A stretch of DNA of 64,000 nt from Rhodospirillaceae bacterium (GTDB taxonomy: Bacteria; Pseudomonadota; Alphaproteobacteria; Rhodospirillales; JABJKH01): positions 37,782 through 101,781 of the forward strand of contig JABJKH010000056.1 of assembly GCA_018660465.1 (NCBI GenBank), in the 5' to 3' direction. The notes below the pieces were generated by a model. The model made no database searches. It worked only from the letters and a program-made list of their open reading frames with translations, and was not told the DNA's origin. This document shows positions 60,046 to 64,000 of the stretch, piece after piece (within the stretch, counting starts at the first letter, position 1; every line of letters starts with the position of its first letter). Made by a program: the position numbers and the translations under genes.

Positions 60046-62196
60046 ATGACGTTTCCGGCGTTTAAAATTGCTACCAAATTACCACTTATTATCATATCAG
60101 CAGCCCTGGTCGCTTCCTTGATTACGGGCATTAATTCCTACCGGACCACGTCTGGACTATTGACCAAGGCGGCTAATGAGAAACTGACGGCGCTAATGGT
60201 GTCCCGAAAGGCGGCGCTGAGCCAATATCTTTCCAGTATCCGTGAGGACTTGCTGGTTACAGCTTCCAATGGGGCTGTTATCTCGGCAATGAACGCCTTC
60301 CAACGTGATTTCGCGGCCATTTCTAAGTCGGGCGACCCGGATGTTCAGTTGCAGAAGATTTATATTCAGAACAACCCGAATAAGCTGGGTGAAAAGCATA
60401 AGTTGATAATGGCAAGCGATGGCTCCGCTTACAGCAAGACCCACGGCCAACTGCACCCTTGGTTCAAGAAGTTCCTCGAAGCGCGCGGGTACTACGATGT
60501 CTTCTTGGTCGATCCAAAAGGCAATGTTGTTTACTCGGTTTTCAAAGAACTCGACTTCGCAACGAACCTTGATAACGGGCAATGGAAATACAGTGACCTT
60601 GGGAACGCCTTTCGCAAGACCAAGACTGCTGCAAAAGATAGCGTTATGTTCTTTGATTTTAAACCCTACGCCCCAAGTGCTAACGCGCCGGCCAGCTTTA
60701 TCGCGACCCCGATTATAGACGCCGCTGGAAAGAATATTGGTTCGCTTGTCTTTCAGATGCCTGTCGATCGGATTAACACGATCATGCAGGTTGCAGCAGG
60801 CATGGGAGAGTCAGGAGAGACCTATATCGTGGGTAAAGATTTCTTGATGCGGAGTAATTCCCGGTTTTCCAAAGAGCCAACAATCTTGAAAACAAAAGTC
60901 GAAACGGCGACGGTGAAGAAAGCCCTGGCGAATAAATCCGGTATTGAGGTCACGCCAGATTATCGCGGTATTCCTGTGTTTTCGGCGTATACCCCCATTG
61001 TGTTTGAGAAAACAACCTTCGCAATATTGGCTGAAATTGATGAATCTGAAGTCTTGGGCCCAGTAAGAAGCATGGCCCAGTCACTCCTGATCGCCGGTGT
61101 TATCTTGGCAATTATCGTTTCAGTGCTTGGGATCTTCTTTGCGCGTCGAATTTCACGGCCCATTGACTCAATGACGCAGGCTATGGGTGACCTCGCGGGC
61201 GGCAATTTGAAAACCGAAATTCCAGCGCTTGAATTGCAAGATGAAATTGGCGCAATGGCCAAGGCAGTAGAAGTCTTTAAGGCGAACATGATAGAGGCCG
61301 AGAGACTGGGAACGGAACAACGTAAGGAAGCGGGTGCCAAAGAAGCCCGGCTACGTGCCCGTGAGAAATTAATGGTGGCGTTCGAACAAGGCGTTAGCGG
61401 CGTTCTGTCCGAAGTTGCGACAGCGTCGAATTCCATGCAAGCCGAAGCCGAAGGCATGGTCCAAACTGCGGATGATACAATGGTGCAATCGAATGCTGTT
61501 GCGAGCGCTGCAGAGCAAACATCGGCCAACGTTCAAACTGCAGCGACGGCAGCGGAAGAATTATCCGCCTCAATTGGGGAAATTAGCCGTCAGGTTACGC
61601 ATTCTTCCCAAATCGCCAATGACGCGGTAAATGAAGTACGTATTACGACTGATAAGATCCAAGATTTGTCTGAGGCGTCGCAAAAAATTGGTGCCGTGGT
61701 CGCGTTGATCACGGATATCGCTGATCAGACCAATCTTCTGGCCTTGAACGCAACCATCGAAGCCGCCCGCGCTGGTGATGCCGGCAAAGGTTTCGCTGTG
61801 GTGGCATCCGAAGTTAAAAACCTAGCCAATCAAACGGCCAAGGCAACTGAGGACATTAGCGTCCATATCACTGGAATTCAGCAATCGACCGGCGAAGCCG
61901 TTAAGGCGATTGATGGGATTGGATCAACCATTACAAATATCAGTGAGGCCGCAGGAACAATTGCGGCAGCGGTTGAAGAACAAGGCGCCGCAACGCAGGA
62001 AATTGCCCGAAGTGTCGAACAGGCAGCTTCCGGCACAACGGAAGTAACGAGTAACATCTTAACCGTTAATACAGCAGCGTCGGACACCGGCTCCGCCGCT
62101 AACAGCGTGCTGAATTCTGTGGGGACACTCTCGGATCATTCTGACAACCTGCGGGGTCAAGTCGAGAAATTCCTAATTGATATCAAGGCAGCGTAA
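60046..62196 (+). CDS. methyl-accepting chemotaxis protein with dCache-type sensor
   Basis: A 716-residue receptor from ATG 60046 ([14 protein letters not shown]) behind TTGGAGATTAATTCG; TTG 59971 gives an unlikely leader. TM1 is near residues 8-30, followed by a Cache-like periplasmic domain ([20 protein letters not shown] and [11 protein letters not shown]), TM2, a HAMP with [20 protein letters not shown] and the signalling domain with the [16 protein letters not shown] hairpin. It is close to the first receptor in its cytoplasmic half only. Confidence 0.92.
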   Translation: MTFPAFKIATKLPLIIISAALVASLITGINSYRTTSGLLTKAANEKLTALMVSRKAALSQYLSSIREDLLVTASNGAVISAMNAFQRDFAAISKSGDPDVQLQKIYIQNNPNKLGEKHKLIMASDGSAYSKTHGQLHPWFKKFLEARGYYDVFLVDPKGNVVYSVFKELDFATNLDNGQWKYSDLGNAFRKTKTAAKDSVMFFDFKPYAPSANAPASFIATPIIDAAGKNIGSLVFQMPVDRINTIMQVAAGMGESGETYIVGKDFLMRSNSRFSKEPTILKTKVETATVKKALANKSGIEVTPDYRGIPVFSAYTPIVFEKTTFAILAEIDESEVLGPVRSMAQSLLIAGVILAIIVSVLGIFFARRISRPIDSMTQAMGDLAGGNLKTEIPALELQDEIGAMAKAVEVFKANMIEAERLGTEQRKEAGAKEARLRAREKLMVAFEQGVSGVLSEVATASNSMQAEAEGMVQTADDTMVQSNAVASAAEQTSANVQTAATAAEELSASIGEISRQVTHSSQIANDAVNEVRITTDKIQDLSEASQKIGAVVALITDIADQTNLLALNATIEAARAGDAGKGFAVVASEVKNLANQTAKATEDISVHITGIQQSTGEAVKAIDGIGSTITNISEAAGTIAAAVEEQGAATQEIARSVEQAASGTTEVTSNILTVNTAASDTGSAANSVLNSVGTLSDHSDNLRGQVEKFLIDIKAA

Positions 62197-62213
62197 ACCC
62201 ATACTTGGTTAAT

Positions 62214-62266
62214 GGGCCGTCCGTGATTCGGGAAATCCCCGGAACCCACGGATGGCCCTTTTTTTG
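62214..62266 (+). terminator. Rho-independent terminator after the second chemoreceptor
   Basis: GGGCCGTCCGTG and CACGGATGGCCC form a stem with inner CGGG and CCCGG pairs, followed by TTTTTTT. The arm sequence CCGTCCGTG/CACGGATGG matches the terminator at 59899-59949. Confidence 0.9.
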
Positions 62267-62353
62267 TGCGCTAATGTTCCCGCTAAGCGAGGTCTTGCAC
62301 CCCCGTTACAGATAGGCTTTTCTGCGGGGAGAAATTTACAAAGGACTCCTGCC

Positions 62354-63532
62354 ATGCCTAAAACTCCATTCAAGTGGGAAGACCCCCTGCATCTTGAGGA
62401 TCAACTGACCGAAGACGAACGTCTGGTGCGTGATACCGCCCATGACTATGCGCAGGAGAAATTGGCGCCTCGTATTCTGGACTCTTTCCGCAACGAAACC
62501 ATGGACCGGAATATCCTCAACGAAATGGGGGAGCTGGGGCTGCTGGGCATCATGCTACCTGAAGAATACGGCGGTGCCGACATGAACCATGTGAGCTACG
62601 GCCTGGTTGCACGAGAGATGGAGCGAGTTGATTCGGCCTATCGCTCAACTTTATCGGTACAGGCGTCATTGGTAATTTACCCAATCCTGACCTATGGCAC
62701 GGAGGAGGTGCGGAAAAAGTATCTTCCCGGTTTGGCGACAGGAGAATTGGCGGGATGTTTTGGTCTGACCGAGCCGGACCACGGATCCGATGTCAACGGC
62801 ATGAAGACCAAGGCGGAAAAAGTCGACGGCGGTTATGTCCTGAATGGCGCAAAGATGTGGATCAGCAACGCGCCCTTCGCTGATGTCTTTGTTATTTGGG
62901 CGAAGCTAGACGGTGAAATTCGCGGCTTTGTTGCCGAAAAAGGGGCGGAAGGCCTCTCCGTCAACAAAATTGAAGGCAAGTTCTCGCTGCGCGCCTCCAT
63001 CACCGGCGAAGTCGCGATGGACAACGTCTTTGTGCCGGACGGGTACATGTTCCCTGATGTGAAGGGCTTGGGCGGTCCGTTCGGTTGTTTGAACAAAGCG
63101 CGACATGGAATTGCGTGGGGCGCTTTTGGTGCTGCGGAATTCTGTTGGATGGCGGCACGGCAGTACACCCTGGATCGATCGCAGTTTGGACGACCCCTAG
63201 CGGCCAATCAACTGGTGCAAAAGAAGCTCGCCGACATGCAAACTGAAATCGCCATCGGTCTGAATGGGTGCTTGCAGATGTCGCGTTTGTTGGATGAGGG
63301 GAAGGCAGCGCCTGAACTGATCTCCATGCTCAAACGCAATTCTGCTGGCAAGTCCTTGGAAATCGCCCGCACCGCCCGGGACATGCACGGCGGTAATGGA
63401 ATCAGCGATGAATTCGGCGTTATTCGTCACATGTTAAACCTGGAAAGCGTCAACACTTACGAAGGCACCCATGATATCCACGCGTTGATTTTGGGCCGCG
63501 CGCAGACGGGAATTCAGGCGTTTACGGGGTAG
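62354..63532 (+). CDS. gcdH: glutaryl-CoA dehydrogenase (acyl-CoA dehydrogenase family)
   Basis: A 392-residue flavoprotein from ATG 62354 ([12 protein letters not shown]); the reading from 62252 crosses the terminator and is unlikely. [17 protein letters not shown] and the C-terminal [19 protein letters not shown] with the catalytic Glu are typical of GcdH, which oxidises and decarboxylates glutaryl-CoA to crotonyl-CoA in lysine and tryptophan catabolism. Convergent with the next gene, only three bases between stops. Confidence 0.9.
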   Translation: MPKTPFKWEDPLHLEDQLTEDERLVRDTAHDYAQEKLAPRILDSFRNETMDRNILNEMGELGLLGIMLPEEYGGADMNHVSYGLVAREMERVDSAYRSTLSVQASLVIYPILTYGTEEVRKKYLPGLATGELAGCFGLTEPDHGSDVNGMKTKAEKVDGGYVLNGAKMWISNAPFADVFVIWAKLDGEIRGFVAEKGAEGLSVNKIEGKFSLRASITGEVAMDNVFVPDGYMFPDVKGLGGPFGCLNKARHGIAWGAFGAAEFCWMAARQYTLDRSQFGRPLAANQLVQKKLADMQTEIAIGLNGCLQMSRLLDEGKAAPELISMLKRNSAGKSLEIARTARDMHGGNGISDEFGVIRHMLNLESVNTYEGTHDIHALILGRAQTGIQAFTG

Positions 63533-63535
63533 GGC

Positions 63536-64000
63536 TCAATCGTGCATCGCCTCTGGCGGGGGCATTTCTTCGAAGGCGGGTAGCGACGGGTCCATTTTAT
63601 CCCAGGACGCGGCGCGGCTGGTGTAGACCACGAATTGCGGGACAAAAAGTTCTGGATCATCAAGGCTGGATGCCCGCACGAAGACATGTTCCGGCATTAT
63701 TGAATTTGTCGAATAGAGTGCGCTTCCGCAAGTCGGGCAAAACCCTCTGCTGACCGTATTGCCGCTGTCAGTTGGTGCGTCGAAGAATTTTACATCGCCT
63801 GTAACCGTAAGCGCGTCCGCGGGAATTCCCATATGTGATGCGTGTCCTGTGCCGCTGGTCTTACGACAATCAATGCAATGGCAATGTCCTGTATAGACAT
63901 CGTAACTGTGTAGTGCCGCCAGCTTCTCTATCATCGCCGTATCGCCGGTATCAATGTCGGCAAAGGTTTCACTCAGATCAAGCGGCCTGATGTGGCCACT
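63536..64000 (-). CDS. GFA/CENP-V-family zinc protein, 5' part beyond the window
   Basis: The minus frame is open from the right edge to the TGA at 63536. HCHCIDCRKTSG and RGFCPTCGSALYS are zinc motifs of the glutathione-dependent formaldehyde-activating (GFA) fold. The usual N-terminal CxCG motif is not in the visible part; upstream of HCHC the frame reads DLSETFADIDTGDTAMIEKL, unlike a GFA start. So the gene may be a fusion, or the true start may be the ATG at 63934 with a divergent N-terminus. Function unknown. Confidence 0.7.
   Translation of the reverse strand, partial: SGHIRPLDLSETFADIDTGDTAMIEKLAALHSYDVYTGHCHCIDCRKTSGTGHASHMGIPADALTVTGDVKFFDAPTDSGNTVSRGFCPTCGSALYSTNSIMPEHVFVRASSLDDPELFVPQFVVYTSRAASWDKMDPSLPAFEEMPPPEAMHD

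Noticed and set aside
1..64000. tRNA or other structured RNA genes
   Set aside because: I saw no T-loop-like GTTCGAATCC pattern or clear cloverleaf in the gaps; only terminators and the SECIS-like hairpin could be supported.

Overview
The window looks like a chromosomal segment of a free-living alphaproteobacterium, probably near Rhodospirillales. The signs are the cbb3-oxidase assembly genes ccoP-ccoGHIS, a PopZ-type (DUF2497) polar protein, the pcm-tolC-popZ neighbourhood, HAMP/MCP receptors, several two-component receivers and class III cyclases. I assign no species. I saw no rRNA, tRNA, CRISPR array, phage or classical insertion sequence.

Layout. 1-5.2 kb: 3' end of ccoP, then ccoG, ccoH, ccoI and ccoS, the last only 47 codons. 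5.3-9.6 kb: an AhpD-like peroxidase-related gene with an in-frame TGA where the second Cys of its CxxC belongs, then a cupin, an alcohol dehydrogenase and a secreted peptide/cyclase/secreted coiled-coil trio. 9.6-16.3 kb: a PhnCDE-like ABC transporter of the type that travels with SelD, in one overlapping run with a flavoprotein-SelD fusion. 16.3-23.3 kb: oxidoreductases, an HD-GYP response regulator, rhodanese, a small CDF transporter and a TauD-type dioxygenase. 24.2-29.9 kb: divergent senB and senA, egtD and three tandem TSUP permeases. 29.9-37.7 kb: valS, an AT-rich MazG-CHAT fusion gene, a repeat-rich stretch with a tiny secreted peptide, a GST and a beta-barrel protein. 38-44 kb: cspA operon, an orphan DppC, an OsmC protein inside a direct repeat, and poorly characterised genes. 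44-51 kb: a GAF-GAF-PAS cyclase with a repeat-built coiled-coil partner and three receiver proteins. 51-64 kb: an O-GlcNAc-transferase-like TPR protein, popZ, tolC, pcm, a BLUF protein lacking the usual photoactive Tyr, two chemoreceptors with matching terminators, gcdH and a GFA-family gene running off the edge.

The strongest theme is selenium. Predicted selenate uptake, selenophosphate synthesis (SelD), selenosugar and selenoneine synthesis (SenB, SenA), hercynine supply (EgtD) and a predicted UGA-decoded selenoprotein with a bacterial SECIS-like hairpin lie within about 24 kb. Together they suggest one selenium pool feeding selenocysteine and selenoneine. The other strong candidate is the single-gene MazG nucleotide pyrophosphohydrolase-CHAT protease fusion at 32.8-34.5 kb, which has both catalytic signatures and looks like an abortive-infection or stress effector.

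A family of about 100-bp inverted repeats (arms containing CCTTCGAGACGC and CCTCAGGATGA) occurs at least five times plus one eroded copy. All three complete copies sit between convergent genes.
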